Assembly (NCBI GenBank): GCA_947495915.1
Contig: CANMAW010000001.1
Span: 372,001 to 436,000 of the forward strand
From: Maribacter algarum (ex Lu et al. 2025) (nom. illeg.)
GTDB taxonomy: Bacteria > Bacteroidota > Bacteroidia > Flavobacteriales > Flavobacteriaceae
DNA: 64,000 nt
Direction: 5' to 3'
Position 1 is the first letter of the stretch, and each line of letters begins with the position of its first letter. This document shows, piece by piece, positions 1-9,395 of the stretch. Below the pieces are notes generated by a model that did not search any database, had not been told where the DNA came from, and worked only from the letters and a program-made list of their open reading frames with translations. The translations under genes were made by a program, and so were the position numbers.

Positions 1-1
1 A

Positions 2-769
2 TTTGATGAAAATAGTTTCGATGTAAAATCAGTTCGTGTTACAGCACAAAGTGCAATATGTGCTTCTAAAGATGAAGGGGGTATCTTAGTTGAAAACAGT
101 TCAGGATTTAGATTCAACGTTTCGGTCGAAAAAGAAGATGATGAAAATGTTAAAAGAGATCAAAACCTTGATGGTAATAGTAACATCGTGTTCGAAAATT
201 TAGTTATTGGAACCTATATAGTTATATTAGAAAACCTAACTAACCCCGAATTAAACACACCAAGTTTTAAAGTTCAAATTCAAAAACAAGAAGCTATTTC
301 CGCAGAAGTCAATAGTGTTGATTTAAATTCAAAAACAGGAAACATTACGGTCTCGGGGAGTACAAAATACACAGTGACTGCGAACTTTAAAACCTATGAT
401 TTCAATTTTGAAACCATCGCATCTCAAACACTTTCAATTCCTCTTGAAAACGGACTGAACAGTATTTCTATTGAAGGTGCAGCAACTTGTCAAGGTAAAA
501 TATCAGAACAGATAATGATTGATGCATCTTATGTTTATCCTAATCCTACACAAGATATCATAACAATACTAGGTTTCAATAGTGGAGATCAGGTGTACGT
601 TAAAATTTTCGATCCCACGGGAGGTATCGTTCTTGAAGAACAAAAAGTAATGCTAGAAAATCAATTGAAAATTAGTCTCTTGAACCTTCAAACTGGTTTA
701 TACCTTGGTCAAATAAAAACAGACAATGGTAGGCAAGTTACTTTTAAAATAATAAAAGAAAACAAGTAA
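2..769 (+). CDS. C-terminal part of a T9SS-secreted protein (5' truncated)
   Basis: The reading frame is open from the first bases of the window, so this is the C-terminal 255 residues of a longer protein; an internal GTG at 188 is not a convincing start. The last ~80 residues match a type A type IX secretion C-terminal domain: a YPNPT motif, alternating beta strands, a 'GLYLGQI' strand and a basic end. In that family the domain directs outer-membrane export and is cleaved on secretion. The rest looks like beta-rich repeat material, and the catalytic or binding domain lies upstream of the window. A lipoprotein gene starts 3 bases after the stop, so the two are probably co-transcribed. Confidence 0.85.
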   Translation, partial: FDENSFDVKSVRVTAQSAICASKDEGGILVENSSGFRFNVSVEKEDDENVKRDQNLDGNSNIVFENLVIGTYIVILENLTNPELNTPSFKVQIQKQEAISAEVNSVDLNSKTGNITVSGSTKYTVTANFKTYDFNFETIASQTLSIPLENGLNSISIEGAATCQGKISEQIMIDASYVYPNPTQDIITILGFNSGDQVYVKIFDPTGGIVLEEQKVMLENQLKISLLNLQTGLYLGQIKTDNGRQVTFKIIKENK

Positions 770-772
770 ATT

Positions 773-1444
773 ATGAAACCAATTACCTTACTAATATGTT
801 TTTTGTCTCTACTCATTTCGAGTTGTGATGGTGACTTTATAGAGGCGGAAATGGCTATTAATTTAGTGTACCCTTTAGCCAATGAAACTTGTGAAGATGC
901 AAATTTAACCGAGAATAGTGTAGAAGTACCGTTTAGATGGACTGCCCAAGGAGATTTCGATAGCTTTTCTCTAATTATCGACGGAGAAACACGTAATGCT
1001 GAAATTATATTTGACGAGGATAAACAACAATACGAGGCTAAGGTTCCATTGGCTTATAGAAATAGTTATTCTTGGAAAATCTTAGGAAAAAGCACTTTAG
1101 ATTTTAATAGTGAGGATCGAACTTTTTCGACACCTGCCACGTTTGAGAATAATAATTATGCACCTTACCCAGTTTTGATTGAGGCACCAATTATTTCACC
1201 TGGTCAAGTTATTTTAAATTGGACAGCTGAAGATCCTGATGGGGCGGCAGCTACTGATGATCTACGTTTTGAAGTTTATCTTGATGAATCTAACCCACCT
1301 ACTACGCTTAGAAATACTGACAATTCACGGCTAACATCTATCACAGTACAAAATTTAGAAAGAAAAACGTATTACGTTTTAATTATCGCCATTGATTCCG
1401 AAGGAAACTCTTCTTCAAATACGATTAGTTTTGAAGGAGAATAA
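773..1444 (+). CDS. lipoprotein with fibronectin-III-like region
   Basis: 223 residues with a hydrophobic signal peptide and a lipobox ending in Cys18 (LISSC), so it should be lipid-anchored, probably in the outer membrane. The mature part looks like two beta-sandwich modules: one around residues 40-120 and a fibronectin-III-like one around 135-220 (strand patterns such as 'VILNWTAEDPDG' and 'YYVLIIAIDSEG'). No catalytic motif is visible. It lies 3 bases after the T9SS substrate gene and 4 bases before the CotH-like gene, which suggests a three-gene unit for a surface complex. The function is unknown. Confidence 0.75.
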   Translation: MKPITLLICFLSLLISSCDGDFIEAEMAINLVYPLANETCEDANLTENSVEVPFRWTAQGDFDSFSLIIDGETRNAEIIFDEDKQQYEAKVPLAYRNSYSWKILGKSTLDFNSEDRTFSTPATFENNNYAPYPVLIEAPIISPGQVILNWTAEDPDGAAATDDLRFEVYLDESNPPTTLRNTDNSRLTSITVQNLERKTYYVLIIAIDSEGNSSSNTISFEGE

Positions 1445-1448
1445 TTTC

Positions 1449-2576
1449 ATGCTTTTGAAGTTTTCTAGTTTTCTTATGCTGTTTTTTGGGGTCATTATTT
1501 GTAATTGTCAAGAAACAAAGAATGACCTAAGACAAGTAATGAGTTCGAAACAAATACTCCCTCTAAAATTCTCCTATTCTAACAAGCAGATGCGAAACCA
1601 GAGCAGTACGGAAAACTATATCAAATCTTACTTGTCATTTAAACAAAATGACATTTGGGATAGCATTCCTATTGAAATGAAAGCGCGTGGGAATTTCAGA
1701 AGAACTAACTGTTATTTTCCTCCTATAAAACTCAAAATAAAGGCCTCCAAAGCTGAAGGCACTTTATTTGAAGGCTACAAAAAAATGAAGGTTGTAATGC
1801 CTTGTCTGCTTCAGAATCGGTCAAACGATGATGTTTTAAAAGAATATTTGGCCTATCAACTTTATGAACTTATTTCTCCCGCTCATTTTAAAACCAGGTT
1901 GATTGCTCTTGAGTTTACCGACGACCCTAACAAAAAGATGGCTGATGACCCGCTCGCTGCTATTTTCATGGAAGTCACTCAAAGAAAATTTTATGCTGCA
2001 AACGATATTATTTTTACCAGAAGAAAACCCAAAACTCATCACTTCAATGCAATTCTAATCGAAGATGTTAAGAATGTAGCACAAAGAAATGATGCGAAAG
2101 TGCTAGATCGTTTCGTACACCCACTAGCACAAGATTCACAGGCTTCTTTACGGAATGCATTTTTTCAATTTATGATTGGAAATACCGATTTTTCTACTGC
2201 TTATGGACACAATCAAAAATTACTTTTTCTACATCATAAAGCCCTACCGGTACCTTATGATTTTGATATGTCAGGCTTAGTAAATGCCAGCTATGCCGTG
2301 GTCTCTAATATTAATGATCAAAACTTACCCATTAACGAAGTGACCCAACGTCATTACCGCGGTTTTCAAAGAGATACGAAAACAACAGCAGCAGTACGAT
2401 CGGAGTTCTTAGCACTTAAAGGTGAAATGCTACAAGCCGTAGAGGAGTATAAATTGGTGTTTGAAAATCAAAAAACCTTTCAACAAACCAAGGATTTTAT
2501 ACTCGACTTTTTTAAGATTCTTGAAAGTGATGTTCGTTATCGTAAAGAAATCATTGAACAAGCAAGAATTAAATAA
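1449..2576 (+). CDS. exported CotH-like protein
   Basis: 375 residues from the ATG at 1449; an in-frame ATG at 1392 lies inside the previous gene and would put 19 polar residues before the signal peptide. The N-terminus (MLLKFSSFLMLFFGVIICNC) is a signal peptide, possibly lipidated. The central and C-terminal parts resemble the CotH kinase-like family: a 'KARGNFRR' stretch, a 'NTDFSTAYGHNQKLLF' stretch and a 'PVPYDFDMSG' stretch, in the order of the CotH Asn/Asp metal- and ATP-binding region. CotH proteins are atypical protein kinases, but the activity here is not established. The gene ends 4 bases from the convergent CHASE2 gene. Confidence 0.6.
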   Translation: MLLKFSSFLMLFFGVIICNCQETKNDLRQVMSSKQILPLKFSYSNKQMRNQSSTENYIKSYLSFKQNDIWDSIPIEMKARGNFRRTNCYFPPIKLKIKASKAEGTLFEGYKKMKVVMPCLLQNRSNDDVLKEYLAYQLYELISPAHFKTRLIALEFTDDPNKKMADDPLAAIFMEVTQRKFYAANDIIFTRRKPKTHHFNAILIEDVKNVAQRNDAKVLDRFVHPLAQDSQASLRNAFFQFMIGNTDFSTAYGHNQKLLFLHHKALPVPYDFDMSGLVNASYAVVSNINDQNLPINEVTQRHYRGFQRDTKTTAAVRSEFLALKGEMLQAVEEYKLVFENQKTFQQTKDFILDFFKILESDVRYRKEIIEQARIK

Positions 2577-2580
2577 AAAA

Positions 2581-3777
2581 TTACTTCAAGTAGCTTTTAA
2601 ATTTTCTTTTGGTTTTGATATAGCGAATCAAATGTTTGTAATATTTAACAAAGCCAGCACTGAAAACTGTAACTAAGATTATAGGTGCTATTTTTAATAC
2701 AATTCCGGACTTAAATAATAATAAGGCTATCCACATTAGGAGTATTGAAAAAACCAAAATAACCGCTTTTCTAACTGTTCTATAGCTAATTTTTAAACGC
2801 TTGTTTAGCCAGATGAAATAAACACTAGCAATAAAACTGCATATAAACATCAGAACGATCATCCAAAAATTAGAAATTTTATACATAAAACGATCTGAAA
2901 TTAACATGGAGAGTATGTTTGCGTGAATTACAGCCCCATACATATCTGGAACACTTTTACCAGCTGTTATTGAGTTTAATGGCGTAAAATGCTTGTCTTC
3001 AATATCAAATGAATTTCCGGTGGGAGAACCCAAATACCCCAATATAACCGCCTTATCTTTTAGCAAGCTCAATTCTTCAAGCTCTATAATTTGTGAAGCC
3101 GTAAAATTCATAAAGTGATCTAAGTCGCCTTGATAATTAATCACTCTTGAATTTTCTAATTTGGCATCAAGCTCCTTTGAATTCCATTGATCTTCTGAAA
3201 GATATTGCCTTGCCATGGCCGCACTAAACGCGGGCAACATCTCCCCTTCCGATTCATAGAAACCAGTAAACTCTCGGATCACCCCATAATCAGGATTAAA
3301 ATTAAAATTTGCAAAACCTCTGATTGCCTTTGATTTGAAAAAAGGATGACTATTCGTATTACTGCTATCAGGCTGAAAAATATAGGTTTGCACCACATTT
3401 TTACTTTTAAGTAATTGCGCCAATAAGGTATCTGTTTTCGTTTTTTCAAACGCTTTCAATATAACATCAAAACCAATCACTTTTGGTTGCGATTGTTGTA
3501 TTTTTTGAAGTACTAAAGCCAAATGTTCTCTTGACTGATGCTCAATATTAACTAGTATAATATCTGTATTTACCGACGTTTTAGGAGCAAGCCTTTCAGC
3601 GTAATAGACATCTAAAAAGCTGAAATCTTTTAACGCCTTACTTAAGGGATTGAAAAACGAGGTGTTTAAAAAAAGTAATGAAAGCAAATAGCATGTAAAC
3701 AACGATAACACCGTATTTACTAAGCCATCTCTGACTAATAAAAGGTTTTTACGTTTCTTTTTAGATGGCTTCTTCAT
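2581..3777 (-). CDS. CHASE2-domain membrane protein (copy 1)
   Basis: 398 residues when started at the ATG at 3777, which matches the length of its paralog (397) and lies 13 bases after the previous stop; an upstream ATG at 3846 would overlap that gene. Order: basic N-terminus, one TM helix (~15-35), a CHASE2 extracytoplasmic sensor domain (~40-280, with 'VIGFDVI', 'FNPDYGVIREF' and 'AVILGYLG'), then three TM helices (~300-385). CHASE2 normally feeds a kinase, cyclase or other output domain, and none is fused here. The protein is therefore either a bare sensor or signals through partners. It is the last gene of the 9.2-2.6 kb operon. Confidence 0.8.
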   Translation of the reverse strand: MKKPSKKKRKNLLLVRDGLVNTVLSLFTCYLLSLLFLNTSFFNPLSKALKDFSFLDVYYAERLAPKTSVNTDIILVNIEHQSREHLALVLQKIQQSQPKVIGFDVILKAFEKTKTDTLLAQLLKSKNVVQTYIFQPDSSNTNSHPFFKSKAIRGFANFNFNPDYGVIREFTGFYESEGEMLPAFSAAMARQYLSEDQWNSKELDAKLENSRVINYQGDLDHFMNFTASQIIELEELSLLKDKAVILGYLGSPTGNSFDIEDKHFTPLNSITAGKSVPDMYGAVIHANILSMLISDRFMYKISNFWMIVLMFICSFIASVYFIWLNKRLKISYRTVRKAVILVFSILLMWIALLLFKSGIVLKIAPIILVTVFSAGFVKYYKHLIRYIKTKRKFKSYLK

Positions 3778-3790
3778 AGAAGTAATTTCG

Positions 3791-4579
3791 TTAAAAAGAG
3801 CATAATTTGTAGTCTGAGCAAATAACTTCTTGTATTTCGGCTTCACTAAATCCTAAATATTTGAAGGCTATGATAATCGCATTGATTTCTTTCAACGAGT
3901 TTTGGTATTCCTCTTTCGTTAAAACATTCAATTGATTGAATTGAAGTTCATTTAAATTAGGAAAAGGAAACTCAGAAACCGACCATTCATACGATTGGCC
4001 TGGCTTTAAAATAAAATTATCAACACTCAACGTTAATGCGTTTCCTGTAAGGCCAATTTTAGATAAATGCTTTGTTTTTAAATCTCTTAAAAAAAAGAAC
4101 AAATCTTCTTTATCCGTTTTGTTATTCCATGAAAACTTCACCTCTGGCGAGCCTGTTTTAACACTATCAATCGGTGTTATTAAAGCTATATTTCTTTCTT
4201 CACGATAAACAACGCCAGCCTCTTGCTTACGCTTATGTTGGTTTGTGAATTGTTGCCATACATAAACAAAATACTTTTGAGTTAACGACTCCTTTTCAAT
4301 CTTCTTTTTATAATCCGTAATTGCAGAGAAAGCATAAATATTTGACTTAGATATTTCAAAAAGATCACCAATTTTATTCACAAACAATACGTAGTCATTC
4401 TCACCTAAATGCAGTGTGTCAGCATCTGAGAAAACACTACCTCTATTTAAAGTTTCTGTTTTATTTATTGTTGGTTTTCCTCTTTTTTTAAAAACATAAT
4501 AGTTTTGTGCAAAACACACACTACCTGTAATAAAAAAGAAAAATACTCCTACTAATCGTGATAAAAATATCCGTTCCAT
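3791..4579 (-). CDS. exported protein between two CHASE2 genes
   Basis: 262 residues with a signal peptide (MERIFLSRLVGVFFFFITGSVCFAQ). Residues ~27-85 look like a small beta-barrel module of the kind seen at the start of FecR-like extracytoplasmic proteins ('RGSVFSDADTLHLGENDYVLFVN'). The later part has a beta-sandwich pattern with 'GQSYEWSVSEFP'. No enzyme motif is visible. The start overlaps the end of the upstream CHASE2 gene by 28 bases, and the next CHASE2 gene follows 13 bases after its stop, so the three products are probably made together. A periplasmic ligand-binding partner of the CHASE2 domains is my inference. Confidence 0.7.
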   Translation of the reverse strand: MERIFLSRLVGVFFFFITGSVCFAQNYYVFKKRGKPTINKTETLNRGSVFSDADTLHLGENDYVLFVNKIGDLFEISKSNIYAFSAITDYKKKIEKESLTQKYFVYVWQQFTNQHKRKQEAGVVYREERNIALITPIDSVKTGSPEVKFSWNNKTDKEDLFFFLRDLKTKHLSKIGLTGNALTLSVDNFILKPGQSYEWSVSEFPFPNLNELQFNQLNVLTKEEYQNSLKEINAIIIAFKYLGFSEAEIQEVICSDYKLCSF

Positions 4580-5745
4580 TTGAATCTTTTATATAGCATA
4601 TGTGCTAGTTTTTTATAATATCCTATGAGTCCTACGCTAAAAGCCACCACCGCAATCATACCTGCTGTTTTTAGCAAGACACCCGACCGAAATAACAGTA
4701 ATGCAATCCAGACCATAACAACCATAAAGGCCAATCGAATTATATTGAGCCTTAAAATATAACTGGCTAGTTGTCTTTTTGCCAACCAAATAAAATAAGC
4801 TAATGCGATAAAAGTTAGTGCAATGGTCAAAAACACCAAAAACCAATTCGGCACCACTTTTATAAAATTATCGGTAATGATCATATTAATAATATTCGCA
4901 TGCACTACTAATCCGAAGGTATCAGGAACACTTTTGCCAACAAACTTTGAATTCATTGGTGTAAAGTGTTTATCTTCCAAATCGAATTCATGATGCAGCT
5001 CGTCGCCCAAATAACCAAGCAAAACGATATGGTCTTTTACTAATGGAATCTCCTTTAAATTCATGACATCTTGATATTCTAAAACCAAAAAGTTATCACG
5101 ATTTCCCTTAAAATTTATTGGTCTTTCTTTGAGCAAATAGGCTTCCCAATGTTCTTGCCACTTATTCTTTAAAAACATTTTAGAAATGGCTGTGCCAAAG
5201 GCTACCTCTATACGCTCTCCATTTTTTCGATATCCTTGAAAATTTCGTACAACTGTTGTTTCCGGGTCGAAACTAAAATTTGAATACGCATTTTTGTGTT
5301 CGGTACTAACTATAGCACTAGTGGATTTAACAACTTCTGTATTTGTTACCTCATAAGCAACCACCATATTAGACCCTTGAAGACTCTGAGCCAATGCTTG
5401 ATCACCCATGGAATCTTTTTTTTGTTTAAAAATTACATCAATACCAATTACACTCGGCTTTTGTGCTTTTAGCTTATTAATCAGTTTGGCAATTTCACTT
5501 CTTTCTAACCTATTAACATTAACCAAAACGATACTTTGATTGATGTCACCTGCGGTATCATCTAGCTTTTCAGCATAATACAAGTCTAAATAACTAAAGT
5601 CTTTAAAGGCATTTTTAAAGGGTTTAAAAAAACTAAGATTAAGACTTATTAACGAAACCACACCCAACACCAAAAATGAAAAAAGCATTGCAAAAAATGC
5701 CTCTTTAAAAAGGGGTTTATTAATATTTTTGAACGGGTTTTTCAT
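4552..5745 (-). CDS. CHASE2-domain membrane protein (copy 2)
   Basis: 397 residues with the same plan as the copy at 2581-3777: one TM helix near residues 15-35, a CHASE2 domain (~40-280, with 'VIGIDVIFKQ', 'NFSFDPETTVVRNFQG', 'IVLLGYLGDE' and 'DLEDKHFTPMNS'), and three TM helices at ~300-385. Both copies share 'DLEDKHFTP' or 'DIEDKHFTP' followed by 'GKSVPD', so they are clearly paralogs and may form a heterodimer. No cytoplasmic output domain is present. The start is ATG at 5745, 39 bases after the M48-like gene. Its end overlaps the following exported-protein gene by 28 bases. Confidence 0.8.
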   Translation of the reverse strand: MKNPFKNINKPLFKEAFFAMLFSFLVLGVVSLISLNLSFFKPFKNAFKDFSYLDLYYAEKLDDTAGDINQSIVLVNVNRLERSEIAKLINKLKAQKPSVIGIDVIFKQKKDSMGDQALAQSLQGSNMVVAYEVTNTEVVKSTSAIVSTEHKNAYSNFSFDPETTVVRNFQGYRKNGERIEVAFGTAISKMFLKNKWQEHWEAYLLKERPINFKGNRDNFLVLEYQDVMNLKEIPLVKDHIVLLGYLGDELHHEFDLEDKHFTPMNSKFVGKSVPDTFGLVVHANIINMIITDNFIKVVPNWFLVFLTIALTFIALAYFIWLAKRQLASYILRLNIIRLAFMVVMVWIALLLFRSGVLLKTAGMIAVVAFSVGLIGYYKKLAHMLYKRFKWNGYFYHD

Positions 5746-5784
5746 GTTATAAGTTAATTGCCTTACGCCTTATCATAAAGTATG

Positions 5785-7251
5785 CTATTTTGGCACCGCA
5801 GCTTTAAATTTATTTAACCTAGTTCTTAGACCTTGTGCATTGGGATAAGTTCTAACACCTTCTTCTAAAACAGCAATAGACTTTTGAAAATTATCATCCA
5901 TCTTAGCTTTCAGCGTTTTATATTTTGACTGCGATTCAGTTGTATTATTTAAAGCGTTTATTTCTGTTATTGTTTTGTTGGCAATATTCCAATAAACTAG
6001 GGATAAGTTTAGATAAGCGTTATGTACCGTAGAGTAATTTTTTAAGTCATCTTTTCCTGCATCGATAGCTTGTCGTAAAAATTTAATAGCTTCTTTATCT
6101 TGACCTAAATTAAAAAACGAAGTTCCTAAATCATACTTTGCATAGACTTTTTTAGGTCTTAACTTTGCGGCAATCAAAGCATACTCTAAAGCTTTATTTC
6201 CGTCACCTTTCTTTATATATGCACTTGCCAAGTTATTATAAACATTAACATCATTATTTCTTTGAGTTTTTATGATTTCGAAAAATCTAATCGCGTCATC
6301 AATTTGGCCTTTATCAAAATAAAGTAATCCGATCTGTTCATTTACAGTATTGATCGAATTTTCAGCTAAACCTTTATAATTTTTTTTTATTATTATCAAG
6401 AGATACTCAAATCCGATATCGTATTTATTATCAGCGATATAAAAAGTCGCTGCCCATGCCAAATACTCTAAATTCTGTCCACTGAATTGATACGCCTTCA
6501 ACTCATTTTCTGCCGCAACTAAAAAGTTCTTTTTATCATAAGACGCAATAGCTTTTCTATGAAATTCCTCTGCCTTTTTTTTATTTAAATCAAAGACCTC
6601 AATATTATTACCAGCTTTCACATTCACAACCTGCCTTGTAATTTCTTGTTTTGAGCTTCTATTCTTTCCTTTTTTGGCAATATTCCAACCTCTTTTTATA
6701 GCATCAAGCCGATCTGATTTTGCTGGGTGGGTGGCAGTTGCCTTTTCGTAAGTAATTAGGGTCTCTATTGCTCTTTGGGCTTCGTCTAAGCTTGCCCCGA
6801 GTAGACCCAGGGCTGTTCCAGCAAAAAAATCTGCTTTAATCTCATAGCTTGGTAAGCTACCCATACCATCTAAAGAATCTCCATTTAAATGATGGGCAAT
6901 TTCATGTGCTAAAATGAAATATGCTCCCCATTTAGACTTTGCACTACCATCAGCTTGGTCTAAAAAATCAGGGTCATAAAAAATGTAGCGCTCTTTATAA
7001 TTGGGTGAAACCTGAACTATTTTAGCAATAGCATTTTTAATATCAGGGCATTCTTGAATTACAAATGTTCTCGTTAGACTAAACTGTTCTAAAATTAAAT
7101 CAACAGCAATTTCTGCCTCCTGATTACTCATGAAACTTAATTGTCCACATTGCTCTTGCACTTCAACAACAGTTTGAAATGTTTGCGCTTTGGTCATTGT
7201 TCCAATTAGTACTAACAGTAAGAAAATTTTAAATATCTTTTGTATTTTCAT
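5785..7251 (-). CDS. exported M48-like metalloprotease with TPR repeats
   Basis: 488 residues from the ATG at 7251, which gives a clean signal peptide (MKIQKIFKIFLLLVLIGTMTKAQ); an ATG at 7272 would add seven residues. An HEIAHH zinc motif at ~116-121 is followed by 'EIKADFFAG' with a likely third ligand Glu at ~137, as in M48/gluzincin proteases. Residues ~215-480 are TPR-like helical repeats ('NVYNNLASAYIKKGDGNKALEYA', shown in part as one unit). Proteins of this plan (BepA/YfgC-like) act in envelope quality control. The gene sits in an operon with a papain-like protease and CHASE2 proteins. The substrate is unknown. Confidence 0.8.
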   Translation of the reverse strand: MKIQKIFKIFLLLVLIGTMTKAQTFQTVVEVQEQCGQLSFMSNQEAEIAVDLILEQFSLTRTFVIQECPDIKNAIAKIVQVSPNYKERYIFYDPDFLDQADGSAKSKWGAYFILAHEIAHHLNGDSLDGMGSLPSYEIKADFFAGTALGLLGASLDEAQRAIETLITYEKATATHPAKSDRLDAIKRGWNIAKKGKNRSSKQEITRQVVNVKAGNNIEVFDLNKKKAEEFHRKAIASYDKKNFLVAAENELKAYQFSGQNLEYLAWAATFYIADNKYDIGFEYLLIIIKKNYKGLAENSINTVNEQIGLLYFDKGQIDDAIRFFEIIKTQRNNDVNVYNNLASAYIKKGDGNKALEYALIAAKLRPKKVYAKYDLGTSFFNLGQDKEAIKFLRQAIDAGKDDLKNYSTVHNAYLNLSLVYWNIANKTITEINALNNTTESQSKYKTLKAKMDDNFQKSIAVLEEGVRTYPNAQGLRTRLNKFKAAVPK

Positions 7252-7296
7252 ATTAATAGGACAGTGTTTCAAAATATTATCTATTTTTTGTAACGC

Positions 7297-7788
7297 TTAA
7301 AGGTTTTTAAATCTAGTTGCTATTGCGCTATTATACTTCACCACTCGCTGCCCTTCCAAATTAATAAACCCTAATTTCTTACGTTCTTCATCAACCAAAA
7401 TGAATAACCTTTGACCTTCTTTCTTTAATAAAATTTGAAGCGAAGGATCAAATCTAGGGTCTTCATCAGTAGCCTCCCAAACGTAGGAAGCATCGTCTTT
7501 AAGTAATTCAACCAATTGAATTGTCTGCTGATTACTTAAAGTGTCATTCAACACCACTTTATTCGAATATTCATCAGTAGTACCTTCAATAAGACTTTTC
7601 TGAATATCAAAAAGCACCATCAATTCTACGGTATTAACAAGGTCAAAATTAGCCTCATTTAAAAACGCTCTAATCTTTTGGCTAGCAACCGTTTTTTCTT
7701 GCAAGACATCTTCAGTATTCGCGCGTTTTTGACTATTACAGGCTACTAAAAAAAACAATAAGGGTACCGCTAGAAAATGTCTACGCAT
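7297..7788 (-). CDS. small lipoprotein
   Basis: 163 residues with a lipobox ending at Cys17 (LVACN), so it is probably a lipid-anchored envelope protein. The mature region alternates helix and strand, with a basic C-terminus ending in 'IATRFKNL'. I do not recognise a family. It starts 4 bases after the papain-like protease gene stops and ends 45 bases before the M48-like gene, so it belongs to the same operon and probably to the same envelope complex (inference). Confidence 0.7.
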   Translation of the reverse strand: MRRHFLAVPLLFFLVACNSQKRANTEDVLQEKTVASQKIRAFLNEANFDLVNTVELMVLFDIQKSLIEGTTDEYSNKVVLNDTLSNQQTIQLVELLKDDASYVWEATDEDPRFDPSLQILLKKEGQRLFILVDEERKKLGFINLEGQRVVKYNSAIATRFKNL

Positions 7789-7792
7789 ACTA

Positions 7793-9238
7793 TTATGATC
7801 TTTTAATATCTAAAATCATCATTGCCATAGATCCTTTTTCAAATTCTGCATTAAAGCCCATTTTCGCATCCATTAATTGTACATCATCTTTGTTAATCAA
7901 TTTATCTTCAAAAATGATATACAACTTATCAAGTAAGTCTCCTTCCATTTCATCTAATCTGGATTTTACTGCAGTTAAATCAATCTTTTCTAAAGAATAC
8001 ATAACAATCGTATAATCAGATTCTACATCTTCATTCAGTTCAAAAAACACTTTGGCGTTCGGTTTTGTATAAGGAATAATCACTTCGGCATCTGCCCCAT
8101 TTATATAGGGACTTATGGTTTCTTCATGCGGAAATAGTAATGAACTGGGATTCTTTGAATCTGCACCTAAAACATACACATAACAAGGTTTATTTACCTT
8201 TGTTTTTAATCTATATCTAGTTCCCTTCGGATATATAGCCTCAGTTGCATAGTCACCTATACTTTGTGCTTCTTCTTCAATTACAACTTTTTGAAAGCCA
8301 TATACTGAACTGTTGTATTCACCATCTTCTTTTACAACTGCCATGGCGGTACCATCTCTCAGTTCAAGTTCTAATTCACCTGCAAGTACCGTCTTTACCT
8401 TTGGAATAGTTGTTTCAGGTATCATTTCAAAAGCGTATCTAGTATACTTTGCAAAATCTGCATATTTGATCCACATATACCCATCATTACCCCACGATGG
8501 GCCCCAGCTATTTACGACTTCAATAGCTCCTCCATATTTTTCATCATCGTAACCAATAACACACATAGCGTGGCCACCTTCAGTTCCTAAATTATCTGGC
8601 TCATAGACGTTTTTTGCTACGAAAAAAGAGCTTTCCACCTTAAAACCAATGATCACAGGGTTCCCATTAACCAAAGATTTTTTTACGCCGTCAATTTTAA
8701 CCTCATCAGATTCATCAGAACCAAACAACCGGGTGTAATCTTTAATCTTATGTTCTTTAGCAGGGTCAAATAAATTTTCAGGAATGCTGGTATCACACAT
8801 AACATTATATTCCTCATAAGAAGGAACTCCCTTATTTGTCATAGCATCTAATGCTTTAGCTATAAAAGCACCACCTTGACAATTATAATCATTATCAACA
8901 TTGGCATGTAAATAGGTAAATACTGGTGAAAAGGCACTGGCATTTATGGCTGTCTGATCGGTAATATTGGCTAATCTATTTTCAAGAATGGTTCTTCCAT
9001 AATAGGCGCTTGACCAACCTACGCAAGTACCATAACCGCCTTGATCTTTTATTTCTGGAACAAACTGTTTTAATGAAGTAGCTGTAGTTTCAGAAACAAC
9101 ATCTTGAAAAGCAACATTTCTTGCTTTCAATGGGGTTTTATCATAGGCATCATCATCAAACAATAAGCCAGTACTTCTAGGGTTTTGAGCAAATACAAAA
9201 GTTCCAATTAAAAGGAAAATGGTGAATAATATTCTCAT
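7793..9238 (-). CDS. exported papain-family (C1) peptidase with DUF4384-like tail
   Basis: 481 residues with signal peptide MRILFTIFLLIGTFVFAQ. The C1 catalytic set is complete: Gln66 and Cys72 in 'DQGGYGTCVGWSSAY', His223 in 'GGHAMCVIGY' and Asn243 in 'VVNSWGPSWGNDGY'. A second domain (~285-430) carries 'GTRYRLKTKVNKPCYVYVLG', 'SSLLFPHEE' and 'AEVIIPYTKP', the pattern of DUF4384, a module often fused to proteases and kinases. A short acidic region follows. This is the first gene of the six-gene minus-strand operon with M48-like and CHASE2 genes. The protein should act in the periplasm or at the surface. The protease call is firm and the tail-domain call fairly so. Confidence 0.85.
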   Translation of the reverse strand: MRILFTIFLLIGTFVFAQNPRSTGLLFDDDAYDKTPLKARNVAFQDVVSETTATSLKQFVPEIKDQGGYGTCVGWSSAYYGRTILENRLANITDQTAINASAFSPVFTYLHANVDNDYNCQGGAFIAKALDAMTNKGVPSYEEYNVMCDTSIPENLFDPAKEHKIKDYTRLFGSDESDEVKIDGVKKSLVNGNPVIIGFKVESSFFVAKNVYEPDNLGTEGGHAMCVIGYDDEKYGGAIEVVNSWGPSWGNDGYMWIKYADFAKYTRYAFEMIPETTIPKVKTVLAGELELELRDGTAMAVVKEDGEYNSSVYGFQKVVIEEEAQSIGDYATEAIYPKGTRYRLKTKVNKPCYVYVLGADSKNPSSLLFPHEETISPYINGADAEVIIPYTKPNAKVFFELNEDVESDYTIVMYSLEKIDLTAVKSRLDEMEGDLLDKLYIIFEDKLINKDDVQLMDAKMGFNAEFEKGSMAMMILDIKRS

Positions 9239-9395
9239 AATTATTTGTGTATGGTTATGTCAACAATTTAACACTTATTTGAAGAATCTAAAATACCCGA
9301 TACAAGGTATTTACCCATAAAAATCAGGGGTTTAACGAAAAAAGTAAGAATAGAGACTCCCTTTGAACGAGGTTACTTACAAGATGAAAGAATAA

